This document shows positions 52,127 through 63,490 of a stretch of DNA of 64,000 bases, piece after piece. The notes under the pieces were generated by a model. That model was not told where the DNA came from. It saw only the letters and a program-made list of their open reading frames with translations, and did no database searches. The position numbers and the translations under genes were made by a program. Source of the DNA: an uncultured Bacteroidaceae bacterium (GTDB taxonomy: Bacteria > Bacteroidota > Bacteroidia > Bacteroidales > Bacteroidaceae); contig CAJOIE010000001.1 of the NCBI GenBank assembly GCA_905234605.1, forward strand, positions 343,153 to 407,152. The letters are read 5' to 3'. Numbering within the stretch: position 1 is the first letter of the stretch; every line of letters begins with the position of its first letter.

Positions 52127-53080
52127 ATGACCACAGCCATCGTAATACTCAACTGGAACGGTGCCGCGATGCTGAGGCGTTTCCTGCCGTCGGTGGTGGC
52201 CCACACGCCTGCCGACGAGGCCGACATCATCGTGGCCGACAACGGTTCGACCGACGAGTCGCTCACGGTGCTGCGGCATGAGTTCCCCGAGGTGGGTGTC
52301 ATCGCCATGGAGCGCAACTACGGCTTTGCCGAGGGCTACAACCAGGCCCTGCGCCGCCTGCCCGCCCGCTACGACCTCTACCTGCTGCTCAACTCCGACA
52401 TCCGCGTCGGTGCCCGCTGGCTCACTCCCATGCTTGACTACATGGCAGCCCATGCCGATGTCGCCGCCTGCCAGCCCAAGCTGCTGGCCGAGCACACGCC
52501 GACCCACTTCGAGTACGCCGGAGCCGCCGGCGGATATATCGACAGCCTGGGCTATCCCTTCTGCCGCGGTCGCCTGTTCGCCGATGTCGAGCCCGACCAC
52601 GGGCAATACGACCGTGTGGCCGATGTCTTCTGGGCTACGGGGGCTGCATTGCTCATCCGCAGCGATGTCTACTGGCAGGTGGGCGGCCTCGACGGCACTT
52701 TCTTTGCCCATCAGGAAGAAATCGACCTGTGCTGGCGGCTGCGCTCGCGCGGCCACCGCATTGTATGTGTGCCGCAGAGCGTATGCTACCACCTCGGCGG
52801 CGGCACGCTGCCCAAAGAAAATCCGCGCAAGACCTATCTCAACTTCCGCAACAACCTCCTGCTGCTCTACAAGAACCTTCCCGAGGCCCGACTGTCACGC
52901 ACCATGCGCCTGCGCTGCTGGCTCGACCTTGTGGCAGCCACGGTGTTCCTGCTCAAGGGAGAGTGGCAGAGCTTCCGCGCCGTGCTGCGTGCCCGGACTT
53001 CCGCCGCATCCGCCCCGACTACGCGCAGGCCCGCCGCGACAACCTTGCCGCAGCGTGCGCCGGCTCCATCGCCGAGATGA
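52127..53080 (+). CDS. Glycosyltransferase family 2, C-terminus frameshifted
   Basis: The intact frame gives 317 residues. The GT-A fold has TAIVILNWNGA, IIVADNGSTDES, NYGFAEGYNQA and LLLNSDIRVG (Asp of the DxD-like site), and a FFAHQEEIDLCWRL acceptor region. It probably transfers a sugar to a cell-surface glycan. After FRAVLRAR near 52995 the frame goes to a low-complexity Ala/Thr/Pro tail, while the family's usual C-terminus continues in another frame (next entry). A one-base loss in the run at 52991-53000, or a sequencing error, is the likely cause. Confidence 0.85.
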   Translation: MTTAIVILNWNGAAMLRRFLPSVVAHTPADEADIIVADNGSTDESLTVLRHEFPEVGVIAMERNYGFAEGYNQALRRLPARYDLYLLLNSDIRVGARWLTPMLDYMAAHADVAACQPKLLAEHTPTHFEYAGAAGGYIDSLGYPFCRGRLFADVEPDHGQYDRVADVFWATGAALLIRSDVYWQVGGLDGTFFAHQEEIDLCWRLRSRGHRIVCVPQSVCYHLGGGTLPKENPRKTYLNFRNNLLLLYKNLPEARLSRTMRLRCWLDLVAATVFLLKGEWQSFRAVLRARTSAASAPTTRRPAATTLPQRAPAPSPR

Positions 53081-53169
53081 TGCCCGGCAGCCTGCTGTGG
53101 CAGTACTACGTGCGCCGCCGCAAGCGTTTTGCCCAACTTACATGGCAGCATCCATGCGCCCGTGCCTGA
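52996..53169 (+). other. Displaced C-terminal coding segment of the glycosyltransferase
   Basis: In the frame from gac at 52996 the codons read DFRRIRPDYAQARRDNL and later GSLLWQYYVRRRKRFAQ, which is how relatives of this family continue after their RAVLxAR motif. It ends at a stop at 53169, just before the msrA start. Together the two pieces make a normal-length protein of about 347 residues. Confidence 0.8.
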
Positions 53170-53188
53170 CCTTCAATCTCACAGCATT

Positions 53189-53695
53189 ATGACAGACATC
53201 TACCTTGCCGGCGGCTGCTTCTGGGGCACCGAGCACTATCTGAAGCAGATAAGAGGCGTGGCCGAGACCACAGTGGGTTTTGCCGGCGGCACCATCAAGG
53301 CCCCCACCTACGAGCAGGTGTACACCGACACCACAGGCCATGCCGAGACGGTGCATGTGCGCTTCGACGAACAGCTGCTGCCACTGCGCGACCTCATCGA
53401 GCTCTACTTCCACAGCATAGACCCCGTGAGCCTCAACAGGCAGGGCCACGACGAGGGCACACGCTACCGCACGGCCATCTTCTACACCTCCGAGGAGCAG
53501 CTGCCCGTGATACGCGAGGTCTACGACAGCGTGCAGGCGGCCTACGGCCGGCCTCTCTGCGTCGAGGTGCTGCCCTTCACCGCCTTCTATGCCGCCGACG
53601 AGAGCCACCAGGACTACCTCGACAAGCACCCCGACGGCTACTGCCACCTGCCCGCAGAGATGTTTGCCTACGCCCGTGCCCACCGCAGCATGTAG
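53189..53695 (+). CDS. msrA: Peptide-methionine (S)-S-oxide reductase
   Basis: The product is 168 residues, starting MTDIYLAGGCFWGTEHY. The catalytic Cys is in GGCFWG; GHAETVHVRFDE, LIELYFHSIDPVSLNRQGHDEGTRYR and ESHQDYLDKHP follow, all MsrA marks. It repairs oxidised methionine in proteins. No signal peptide is seen. It may share transcription with mtaB and the glycosyltransferase gene. Confidence 0.95.
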   Translation: MTDIYLAGGCFWGTEHYLKQIRGVAETTVGFAGGTIKAPTYEQVYTDTTGHAETVHVRFDEQLLPLRDLIELYFHSIDPVSLNRQGHDEGTRYRTAIFYTSEEQLPVIREVYDSVQAAYGRPLCVEVLPFTAFYAADESHQDYLDKHPDGYCHLPAEMFAYARAHRSM

Positions 53696-53761
53696 GCCGT
53701 TTCAGCATTTGCCGCCACACCTTATACACCCACCCCTGATGCCTTACTACCTTACAGCTAT

Positions 53762-56224
53762 ATGAAACGAACACTCTCACTACTCCTTGTGCTCTCACTC
53801 TCAGCAGTGACGGCACTGCCCCTGCGCGCCTCCACCGACGAGGCTGCACAGGTGCTCGAGATGATTGGCCGCGTGAACGACTACTGGCAGACGCACAACA
53901 CGCCCTATGTGCGCTCCTTCTGGGACCACGCCGCCTACCACACCGGCAACATGGAGGCCTACCGTCTCACCGGTCGGGCCGACTGGTATGCCTACACCGA
54001 CCGCTGGTGCCGCCACAACGAGTGGAAGGGTGCGCGCAGCGACGACCGTGCGTCATGGAAGTACAAGACCTATGGCGAAGGCCAGGACTTCGTGCTCTTC
54101 GGCGACTGGCAGATATGCTTCCAGACATACATCGACATGTACAACCTCGTGCCTGCGCCATATAAGGTGGCACGTGCCATTGACGTGATGAGCCACGAGT
54201 GCGACATGGAGGACACCCACTTCTGGTGGTGGGCCGACGCTCTCTACATGGTGATGCCCGTGATGACCAAGATGTACAAGCTCACGGGTGAGGTGCGCTA
54301 CCTCGACAAGCTGCATGCCAACTTCCTCTGGAGCGACAGCCTGATGTACGACCCCGAGGAGCAGCTCTACTACCGCGATGCCAAGTACATCTACCCCAAG
54401 GTGCAGACCGCCTGCAACGGAGGCAAGAGCTTCTGGGCACGCGGCGACGGTTGGGTGCTCGCCGGCCTGGCCAAGGTGCTGGCCGACATGCCACAGGACT
54501 ATGCGCATCGCGACATCTTCGTGCAGCGCTTCCGCCAGCTGGCCGAGGGCGTGGCTCGCGTGCAGCGGCCCGACGGCTACTGGAGCCGCTCCATGCTGTG
54601 CGAGGACGACGCCCCCGGCCCCGAGACCTCCGGCACGGCCTTCTTCACCTACGGCATGCTCTGGGGCGTGCGCCACGGCTATCTTGACCGCAACCGCTTC
54701 ATGCCCGTCATACAGAAAGCATGGAAGTACCTCAGCGAGACAGCCCTGCAGGCCGACGGCAGCATAGGCTTCGTGCAGCCCATAGGCGAGAAACCCGACC
54801 CCACCAAGACCGTCGACGCCCACTCGCAGGCGCCCTTCGGCACCGGAGCGTGGCTGCTGGCAGCCTGCGAGATGGTGCGCTACCTCGATGATGCCCCCGA
54901 CATGCCTGCCCCCGACCCCGACCGCGTCACCACAAGCGTGTACCACTACACCCCCGGCACCACCACAGTAGGCTTCCCCGTCTCCGGCGGCAGCTACACC
55001 GCCCTGCCCTCGGCTCCCACGGCAGCCACCGTGGCCGACCGCGCGCGTGGCCGTGAGCACTGCGGCACATTCGAGATTGCCAACCCCACGGCCGACAACA
55101 TCTGCCAGGTGGTGGAGCTCACCACGATGGAAGCCCTGCGCAAGGCAGGCATCGCCGTGGCCCGCGAGTTCATAGTGCAGGACAGCGAGGGCTACGAGGT
55201 GCCCTACCAGATCACCCGCGACGGCCGCGTGCTCGTCATGGCCTCGGTGCGCGCCGGCAGCAGCGTGACCCTCACCATGGTCAAGGGGCAGCCCCTCGAC
55301 TATGAACTGACAGCCAACGGACGCGTATACCCCAACCGCTGGGACGACCTCGTGTGGGAGAACGACCGCTCTGCATGGCGTCTTTACGGCCCCGAGGCAC
55401 ACCGCCGCATGAAGAACCCTGCCTACGGTTTCGATACCTTTGTGAAGAACACGCCACACCCCGTGCAGGACCAGCTCTACCACAACGAACTCACAAGCTA
55501 CGGCGTGCACGACCGCATGACCCGCGACCGCTCGGCTCTCGACTGGAACCGTGTGCACCGCGGCTACACCTACCACCGCAACCACGGTGCCGGCATGGAC
55601 GCCTACACCGTGGGAGCCACGCTCGGTGCCGGCGCCCCCGCGCTGATGAAGGGCACGGAACTCTACATGCCCATCCAGTATGCGACGGCCGAGATCATCG
55701 ACAACGGTCCGCTGCGCTTCACCGTGATGCAGACGCTGCCGGCGCGCGACGTGGACGGCGTGCAAGTGGTGGAGCGACGCCTCATCACGCAGGACTGCGG
55801 CAGCCACTTCGCCCGCGTGGAAGTGACCTACGAGGGTCTCGACCACGAGATGGACGTGTGCGCAGGCATCGTCGTGCATGACAGCGCACCCCGCGCCTAC
55901 ACCCTCGACCGCAAGAATGCCAGCGCCACATACGCCGAAGCCCTCGACCATCCCGAGGCCATGCTCGGCGAGCACTACCTCGGCGTGTTCCTGCCCGCAG
56001 GCACCAAGCCCGTGACAGCCAAGTACATACCCCTGTCCGAGCCACGCTCCGGAGGCATAGGCCACGCCGTGGTGGCCACACGCTACCGCCCCGGCACGCC
56101 ATTCACCTACTACACCGGCTCCGCCTGGAGCCTCTACGACGTGCCCACCCATGCCGTCTGGCAGCAGACACTGCGCCACGAGGCTGCCATCGTGCAGCAG
56201 GGCCTGCAGCTCACCGTGCGCTGA
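53762..56224 (+). CDS. GH105-type unsaturated glycuronyl hydrolase fused to DUF4861-like domain
   Basis: The product is 820 residues with a signal peptide (to about LPLRAS). Residues 25-395 are an (alpha/alpha)6 barrel of the GH105/GH88 type: the probable catalytic Asp is in HFWWWADALYM, and GKSFWARGDGWVLAGL and SGTAFFTYGMLWG are family marks. Such enzymes remove the 4,5-unsaturated sugar left by pectin lyases, for example by PL11. Residues 430-820 form a second beta-rich domain (GTFEIANPTADNICQVVELT, DDLVWENDRSAWRLYGPEA and HNELTSYGVHDRMT) that I assign to DUF4861. The link to the distant PL11 and GH97 genes is by pathway, not position. Confidence 0.85.
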   Translation: MKRTLSLLLVLSLSAVTALPLRASTDEAAQVLEMIGRVNDYWQTHNTPYVRSFWDHAAYHTGNMEAYRLTGRADWYAYTDRWCRHNEWKGARSDDRASWKYKTYGEGQDFVLFGDWQICFQTYIDMYNLVPAPYKVARAIDVMSHECDMEDTHFWWWADALYMVMPVMTKMYKLTGEVRYLDKLHANFLWSDSLMYDPEEQLYYRDAKYIYPKVQTACNGGKSFWARGDGWVLAGLAKVLADMPQDYAHRDIFVQRFRQLAEGVARVQRPDGYWSRSMLCEDDAPGPETSGTAFFTYGMLWGVRHGYLDRNRFMPVIQKAWKYLSETALQADGSIGFVQPIGEKPDPTKTVDAHSQAPFGTGAWLLAACEMVRYLDDAPDMPAPDPDRVTTSVYHYTPGTTTVGFPVSGGSYTALPSAPTAATVADRARGREHCGTFEIANPTADNICQVVELTTMEALRKAGIAVAREFIVQDSEGYEVPYQITRDGRVLVMASVRAGSSVTLTMVKGQPLDYELTANGRVYPNRWDDLVWENDRSAWRLYGPEAHRRMKNPAYGFDTFVKNTPHPVQDQLYHNELTSYGVHDRMTRDRSALDWNRVHRGYTYHRNHGAGMDAYTVGATLGAGAPALMKGTELYMPIQYATAEIIDNGPLRFTVMQTLPARDVDGVQVVERRLITQDCGSHFARVEVTYEGLDHEMDVCAGIVVHDSAPRAYTLDRKNASATYAEALDHPEAMLGEHYLGVFLPAGTKPVTAKYIPLSEPRSGGIGHAVVATRYRPGTPFTYYTGSAWSLYDVPTHAVWQQTLRHEAAIVQQGLQLTVR

Positions 56225-56236
56225 GACAGCCGCGAC

Positions 56237-56315
56237 ACCCTGCACCATCACCAGCGACACCCTGCACCATCCACAGCAACACCCTGCACGGTCATGCCCC
56301 GACACCGTGCAGGGT
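56237..56315. repeat. Four-copy palindromic array downstream of the GH105 gene
   Basis: Units start at 56237, 56259, 56281 and 56304 (steps 22, 22, 23). The first three are ACCCTGCA-type; the last is inverted and pairs with the third. Confidence 0.82.
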
Positions 56316-56322
56316 GTTTTTT
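56278..56322 (+). terminator. Intrinsic terminator of the GH105-type gene
   Basis: Fifteen-base perfect arms (56278-56292, 56304-56318) built from the last two array units, followed by six T residues. Confidence 0.85.
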
Positions 56323-56386
56323 ACCCCCCTGCGCTATCTTTTTCGCCACACAGTGCCGTGCATGCCACACATTTATAGGATTTTGC

Positions 56387-56419
56387 TTGCCACCGCCCGA
56401 CGGAAAATACATATTTTTG
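56387..56419 (+). promoter_or_regulatory. Promoter of the branched-chain aminotransferase gene
   Basis: TTG at 56387-56389, a 22-base spacer and TATTTTTG at 56412-56419, 43 bases before the ATG. Confidence 0.55.
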
Positions 56420-56461
56420 CATTGTTCTAACACCGCATAACGCAAACCAAACACCACAATA

Positions 56462-57487
56462 ATGCAAGCAATAGACTGGTCGAGCATAGGCTTCGGCTAC
56501 ATTCCCACCGACTACAACGTGCGCTGCGTGTACCGCGACGGCGCATGGGGAGAGATTGAGACAACATCCGACACCAACATAAGCCTCAGCATAGCTGCCA
56601 CCTGCCTGCACTACGGGCAGGAAGCCTTCGAGGGCCTGAAAGCATACCGCTGCCCCGACGGCAAGGTGCGCGTGTTCCGCCCCGATGAGAATGCCGCGCG
56701 CCTGCAAGCCACCTGCCGCGGCCTCGTGATGCCCGAGGTGCCCACGGAGCTCTTCATCGAGATGGTGGAGCGCGTGGTGCGCCTCAACGAGAGCTTCATA
56801 CCCCCCTATGAGAGCGGTGCCACACTCTACGTGCGCCCCCTGCTCATAGGCACCACGGCACAAGTGGGCGTGCACCCCGCAAGCGAGTACCTCCTGGTCA
56901 TCTTCGTGACCCCCGTAGGTCCCTACTTCAAGGGCGGCTTCAGCACCAACCCCTACGTCATCACCCGCGACTACGACCGTTCGGCACCCCTCGGCACAGG
57001 CTGCTACAAGGTGGGCGGCAACTACGCCGCCTCGCTCAAGGCCAACAAGTGGGCCCACGAGCAAGGCTACAGCTGCGAGTTCTACCTCGACGCAAAAGAG
57101 AAGAAGTATATCGACGAATGTGGTGCCGCCAACTTCTTCGGCATCAAGCAGGGCACCTACGTCACCCCCCTGAGCACCAGCATCCTGCCCTCCGTGACCA
57201 ACAAGAGCCTCATGCAGCTGGCCGCAGACATGGGGCTGAAGGTGGAACGCCGCCAGATACCCATCGAGGAGCTCGCCACCTTCGAGGAGGCAGGTGCATG
57301 CGGCACAGCAGCCGTCATCAGTCCCATAGAGCGCATCGACGACCCCGAGACGGGTCACAGCTACGTGTTTGCCCCCGACGGCAAACCGGGGCCCGTCAGC
57401 ACACGCCTCTACAAGAAACTCGTCGACATACAGTATGGCATAGAGCCCGACGTGCACGGCTGGACCCGCGTAGTCATCGACGCATGA
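56462..57487 (+). CDS. ilvE: Branched-chain-amino-acid aminotransferase
   Basis: The product is a 341-residue PLP enzyme of fold type IV. It interconverts Leu, Ile and Val with their 2-oxo acids. The PLP Lys is in GCYKVGGNYA; LHYGQEAFEGLKAY, VRVFRPDENAARL, YVRPLLIG and ECGAANFFG are family marks of the class-II-like, eukaryote-type BCAT. It stands alone, with no ilv or leu genes nearby. Confidence 0.95.
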   Translation: MQAIDWSSIGFGYIPTDYNVRCVYRDGAWGEIETTSDTNISLSIAATCLHYGQEAFEGLKAYRCPDGKVRVFRPDENAARLQATCRGLVMPEVPTELFIEMVERVVRLNESFIPPYESGATLYVRPLLIGTTAQVGVHPASEYLLVIFVTPVGPYFKGGFSTNPYVITRDYDRSAPLGTGCYKVGGNYAASLKANKWAHEQGYSCEFYLDAKEKKYIDECGAANFFGIKQGTYVTPLSTSILPSVTNKSLMQLAADMGLKVERRQIPIEELATFEEAGACGTAAVISPIERIDDPETGHSYVFAPDGKPGPVSTRLYKKLVDIQYGIEPDVHGWTRVVIDA

Positions 57488-57582
57488 GCCAGCCGTCACA
57501 AAAGTAAGGCGGCACAGCCCGTGCCTGCAACAAGGCGACCGATACCAACCTATATTATTAACCCTAAACCTGTCATCCTACT

Positions 57583-58212
57583 ATGGAAAGAAAACTCGAA
57601 GTAATCCCCTCGATTACCGATGCCATCGCCATCGGCACCAAGAACGTGGCCTCACTGCTGCTGGCCGTGCTGCTCTTCGTCATCACCGCATGGATCCCCT
57701 ACCTCAACGTGGGCACCTGCATAGCCATGTCCACACTGCCCGGAAAGCTCGCCAAGGGCGAAATCATCAACCCGATGTTCATCTTCGACTCCGTGTATCG
57801 CCGCAAGATGGGCAACTTCTTCCTCCTTGAGGGCTTCATGACAATGATGATGATACCCGCCTTCTTCCTCGGCATCATACCCGCCATCGTGCTCTCCATG
57901 ATGTACAGCCTCGCTCTCTACATCATGCTCGACTGCGACGTGACGCCCACCGAGGCCCTGCGCCTGAGCGACAAGGCCACCTACGGCTTCAAGTGGAAGA
58001 TCTTCGCCATCGAACTGCTCTTCTGCATCGCTTTCGGCATCGTCTACGCCATCGTGCTTGCCATTGCCAAAGCCATCAACGTTGACTTCATCACCTTCAT
58101 CCTGCTCATAGGCATGGCAGTGCTCGGCATCTCATGCGTCTTCTCCCTCTACGCCGTCATCTACCGCAACCTCTTCCTCAACGCGCAGGGTGCCGCCGAG
58201 GCAGCCGAGTAG
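57583..58212 (+). CDS. Polytopic membrane protein of unknown function
   Basis: The product is 209 residues with five or so membrane helices (about 25-42, 86-105, 108-122, 145-170 and 176-196). The motif SDKATYGFKWKIFAIELLF resembles DUF975-like proteins, but I am unsure of the family. It lies 95 bases after ilvE and 27 before trmB on the same strand. Confidence 0.7.
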   Translation: MERKLEVIPSITDAIAIGTKNVASLLLAVLLFVITAWIPYLNVGTCIAMSTLPGKLAKGEIINPMFIFDSVYRRKMGNFFLLEGFMTMMMIPAFFLGIIPAIVLSMMYSLALYIMLDCDVTPTEALRLSDKATYGFKWKIFAIELLFCIAFGIVYAIVLAIAKAINVDFITFILLIGMAVLGISCVFSLYAVIYRNLFLNAQGAAEAAE

Positions 58213-58239
58213 GCAACTATACCACTGCCCGCCACCCTT

Positions 58240-58998
58240 ATGAGCAAAGGCAAGTTAGCTAAGTTTGCCGACATGGCAGGCTACCCCCACGTCTTCGAGC
58301 ACCCTCACTCGGTGCTCGAAGACGTTCCTTTTGCACAGCGCGGCCGCTGGCACGAGTTCTTCGGCAACCGGCACCCCATAACGCTGGAGCTTGGCTGCGG
58401 ACGCGGCGAATATACCGTGGGGCTGGCACGCCGCTTCCCTGAACGCAACTTCATCGGTGTCGACATCAAGGGCGCACGCATGTGGACAGGAGCCACGGAG
58501 TCGCTGCGCGAAGGCCTGAAGAACGTGGCCTTCCTGCGCACCAACATAGAGTTCATCGACCGTTTCTTTGCACCCGACGAGGTGGACACTCTCTGGCTCA
58601 CCTTCTCCGACCCGCAGATGAAGAAAGCCACCAAGCGCCTCACATCGACCTATTTCCTCGCACGCTACCGCCGCTTCCTCCGCGACCTCGGCACCATACA
58701 CCTCAAGACCGACAGCCGTTTCCTCTACACCTACACCAAATATGTAGTGGAGCATAACGGCCTGCCACTCGACATGGCCACCGACGACCTCTATGCCAGC
58801 CAGGCGGGCGACACAAGTCTGACCGAGATACGCACCTACTACGAACAGCAGTGGCTGGCCCGCGGGCTCACCATCAAGTACCTGCGCTTCCGCCTGCCCC
58901 ACGAAGGCACCCTCAGCGAGCCCGACGTGGAGATAGAGCTCGACGACTATCGCAGCTACAACCGCGAGAAGCGCAGCTCGCTCTGCACCAGCCGCTAA
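58240..58998 (+). CDS. trmB: tRNA (guanine-N7-)-methyltransferase
   Basis: The product is 252 residues. It methylates G46 of tRNA using SAM. SAM site [26 protein letters not shown], and the substrate-binding segments [19 protein letters not shown] and [13 protein letters not shown] are conserved TrmB marks. A short C-terminal basic tail ([11 protein letters not shown]) is present. It converges on the acyltransferase gene. Confidence 0.94.
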   Translation: MSKGKLAKFADMAGYPHVFEHPHSVLEDVPFAQRGRWHEFFGNRHPITLELGCGRGEYTVGLARRFPERNFIGVDIKGARMWTGATESLREGLKNVAFLRTNIEFIDRFFAPDEVDTLWLTFSDPQMKKATKRLTSTYFLARYRRFLRDLGTIHLKTDSRFLYTYTKYVVEHNGLPLDMATDDLYASQAGDTSLTEIRTYYEQQWLARGLTIKYLRFRLPHEGTLSEPDVEIELDDYRSYNREKRSSLCTSR

Positions 58999-59119
58999 GC
59001 CCGTCGCTATCAGCCGCCGTGCATGTCGGTGCCAGCCGCTAACCCCACAATCATCAGCCGTCAAGCCAAATCACAGAGCCCCACGCCATAGTCGCGGCGC
59101 GGGGCTATGTGTGTGTCGG

Positions 59120-59989
59120 CTAAATGTGCAGCAACCGCCGCAATGTGTTGCTGGCAAGAGTGAGGATGAGCGCACCTACAAAGAAGTGGTGGAAGGCGAC
59201 ATAGCCGTAGATGGGTGTGCAGTAGACGAGCACTTTGTTGTGCGTCAGGTAGAGGTCGTAGGATGCTGAGCCAACCATGGGCGCAACACTCAGCTGCGGA
59301 TGCAGATAGGCCGCGGCGAGGAGGATGGCTGTGAGCACGTAGTAGTTGCAGAGCGTGTGCAAGTAGAGGTTGCCAAGACGAGCATAGAGCACGGCCATGA
59401 GTGCCGTGATGGCCACCAGCCACACCACCACCCACGCGGAGCGACAGAAGCGTAAGAGCGTGCGGCTGTGCTCGGCAGTGACGATGCCGAGACTGAAGAG
59501 AGGGACAGAGATGGCACACCAACTGGCAAAGGCAACGTAGACGTAGGCATACATGGCAGCCGTGGCTACAGCAAGAAGGGGCAGACGCAGACGGGGGTTG
59601 TGCGGCAGGCAGGCGTAGGCGGCGAAGGCGACATAGAGCAGGGCTATGACGCGTATGAACCAGAGGATGCCGTCGCCGAATGTCCATAGTGCTGTATGCA
59701 AGAACGCCGTCACGTGGTCGAGACCACCGCCTTCGGGCCACCGCACTATGCCCCAAATGGCGGACACCATCACGACGGGCGCGTAGACCCGCAGCAGACG
59801 CCGCTTCACGAACGGAGCCAGCTGCAAATGGCAGCGCAGCTCGCTCATCATAAGACCATAGCCTGAGAGGAAGAAGAAGATGGCTACGCCGGTGTAGCCA
59901 CCGAAGGCAGCAAAGAATTGGTGAAGGATGTTGTGCTCTGGAGCCTGCGTGAGGATGCTGCCGCTATAGTGGCTCAGTGCCACGAGCAC
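59120..59989 (-). CDS. Acyltransferase-3 family membrane protein, start displaced by a poly-C tract
   Basis: The open frame gives 289 residues from a GTG at 59989, with about nine membrane helices. Acyltransferase-3 marks include a His in LVALSHYSGS, FFLSGYGLMMSE and KRRLLRVYAPV. Such proteins O-acetylate surface sugars. The visible start cuts through the first membrane helix: in-frame codons upstream (FSDCLKLLSAVLVALSHY) have the expected family N-terminus but no start. The nearest ATG is at 60084, beyond an 8-base C tract and one base out of frame. See the tract entry. Confidence 0.78.
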   Translation of the reverse strand: MLVALSHYSGSILTQAPEHNILHQFFAAFGGYTGVAIFFFLSGYGLMMSELRCHLQLAPFVKRRLLRVYAPVVMVSAIWGIVRWPEGGGLDHVTAFLHTALWTFGDGILWFIRVIALLYVAFAAYACLPHNPRLRLPLLAVATAAMYAYVYVAFASWCAISVPLFSLGIVTAEHSRTLLRFCRSAWVVVWLVAITALMAVLYARLGNLYLHTLCNYYVLTAILLAAAYLHPQLSVAPMVGSASYDLYLTHNKVLVYCTPIYGYVAFHHFFVGALILTLASNTLRRLLHI

Positions 59990-60084
59990 CGCAGAGAGCA
60001 GTTTGAGGCAGTCACTGAAACCGCGGTCGATGGTCAGCCGCTCCGCCGTTTGCGGGTGATGGGGGGGGTATTTGTGCTATGCAT
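59990..60084 (-). other. Out-of-frame N-terminus with 8-base C tract (candidate phase switch)
   Basis: On the minus strand an ATG at 60084 reads MHSTNTPP and then stops after 16 codons. The run of eight C residues (G on the plus strand, 60061-60068) follows codon 5. With nine C (or six) the frame continues as TAERLTIDRGFSDCLKLL and joins the acyltransferase at the visible GTG. A terminator lies just upstream, so the promoter is not clear. Confidence 0.6.
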
Positions 60085-60090
60085 AGACAG

Positions 60091-60132
60091 AAAAAAATGG
60101 GAGGGCGTATCGGTAACTCCAGACACGCCCTC
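60091..60132 (-). terminator. Terminator of the DUF3332 lipoprotein gene
   Basis: Eight-base arms (60101-60108 and 60125-60132), followed on the minus strand by a run of seven T at 60097-60091. Confidence 0.65.
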
Positions 60133-60215
60133 GGGTGAAGGTGCGCGCCACGGCTACAATGAAGCCGCGGCATGCAGTGCGTGTGTTCCGTGTGCGGACG
60201 TGGCTGCGCTGGTCA

Positions 60216-60764
60216 CTACTCCACGGCGTAAGCTGACGCGTCGGACACGGCAGTGCGCAGAGCCTCAAGACCAGCCTGGTCGCGGGTTACGTTGAGGGTC
60301 TTGCCGCTACGCAGAAAAGCGAGGATGGTGCCGTCGGCATTGAACTGGATGAGCTGGCGTGTCTCGCCGTCGCGGGTCATAGACCACGAGTCGGTGGCTG
60401 CGTCGTGGGTCAGCACAGTGACTGCGCCATCGGCATCGGCTATCTGGTAGCCCTCCTGTGTGGTGGTGACGGTGTAGTAGCGGCCGTCGCTGCCAAGCAC
60501 CTTGCGTGTGCCCGTCTCGGCAAGCAGGTTGTTGCCTGTCCAGAACTCAATGGTGTTGAGCACGATGGCATCGACAGTGAAGCAAATAGGGGCCACGATG
60601 GGCTGGAGTATCAGGCCCACAATGCCGTTGACAAGCTTGCTGCTTGTCATGTTGCACTGCCATTTCTCATAGCCATTTAAGAGGCTGAAGGAGCCGATGC
60701 ACGAAGAAGTGAGCAACGAGGCAGCAAGCACCATGGTGGCTGCAAGGAGATGGTTTCTTTTCAT
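60216..60764 (-). CDS. DUF3332 family lipoprotein
   Basis: The product is 182 residues starting MKRNHLLAATMVLAASLL with the lipidated Cys in LTSSCIGSF. SFSLLNGYEKWQCNMTSSKLVNG and FCTV-like ICFTVDAIVLNTIEFWTG are typical of DUF3332, a small family of envelope lipoproteins of unknown function. The C-terminal half is soluble and beta-rich. The 14 codons before the chosen Met lie upstream in the short leader. Confidence 0.8.
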   Translation of the reverse strand: MKRNHLLAATMVLAASLLTSSCIGSFSLLNGYEKWQCNMTSSKLVNGIVGLILQPIVAPICFTVDAIVLNTIEFWTGNNLLAETGTRKVLGSDGRYYTVTTTQEGYQIADADGAVTVLTHDAATDSWSMTRDGETRQLIQFNADGTILAFLRSGKTLNVTRDQAGLEALRTAVSDASAYAVE

Positions 60765-60819
60765 AATACTTGGAGTCTGGGATTGTGTCGTGAATGGATG
60801 ATGCACCTTGTTTGATGCA

Positions 60820-60827
60820 CAAACATA
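60820..60827 (-). promoter_or_regulatory. -7 element of the DUF3332 gene promoter
   Basis: TATGTTTG on the minus strand, 56 bases before the chosen start. No clear -33 box. Confidence 0.5.
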
Positions 60828-60902
60828 ACACTTTTAGTGCTTACGCGAATGCACTGCCTGACGAAAAGATGTGCATCTGCCTGCATTTATGCCGATTTGC
60901 CT

Positions 60903-60910
60903 TACTTTTG
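60903..60910 (+). promoter_or_regulatory. -7 element of the mrp promoter
   Basis: TACTTTTG at 60903-60910, about 25 bases before ATG 60936. Supports the internal ATG over the longer frame. Confidence 0.55.
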
Positions 60911-60935
60911 CACATCCAATACGCAACCATCGCCA

Positions 60936-63421
<2,486 letters not shown>

Positions 63422-63452
63422 AGCCCAGCCATACAGGCTCAACTACAACGCC

Positions 63453-63490
63453 AAGGGGGGATGTGCCAAAACAGGTACATCCCCCCTTTT
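63453..63490 (+). terminator. Intrinsic terminator of eno
   Basis: Twelve-base perfect arms beginning AAGGGGGGATGT, a loop, the complement, then TTTT. Confidence 0.85.

Noticed and set aside
53129..53188. Extended N-terminus of MsrA
   Set aside because: The 20 extra residues precede the canonical MTDIYLAGGCFWG start and overlap the displaced end of the glycosyltransferase.
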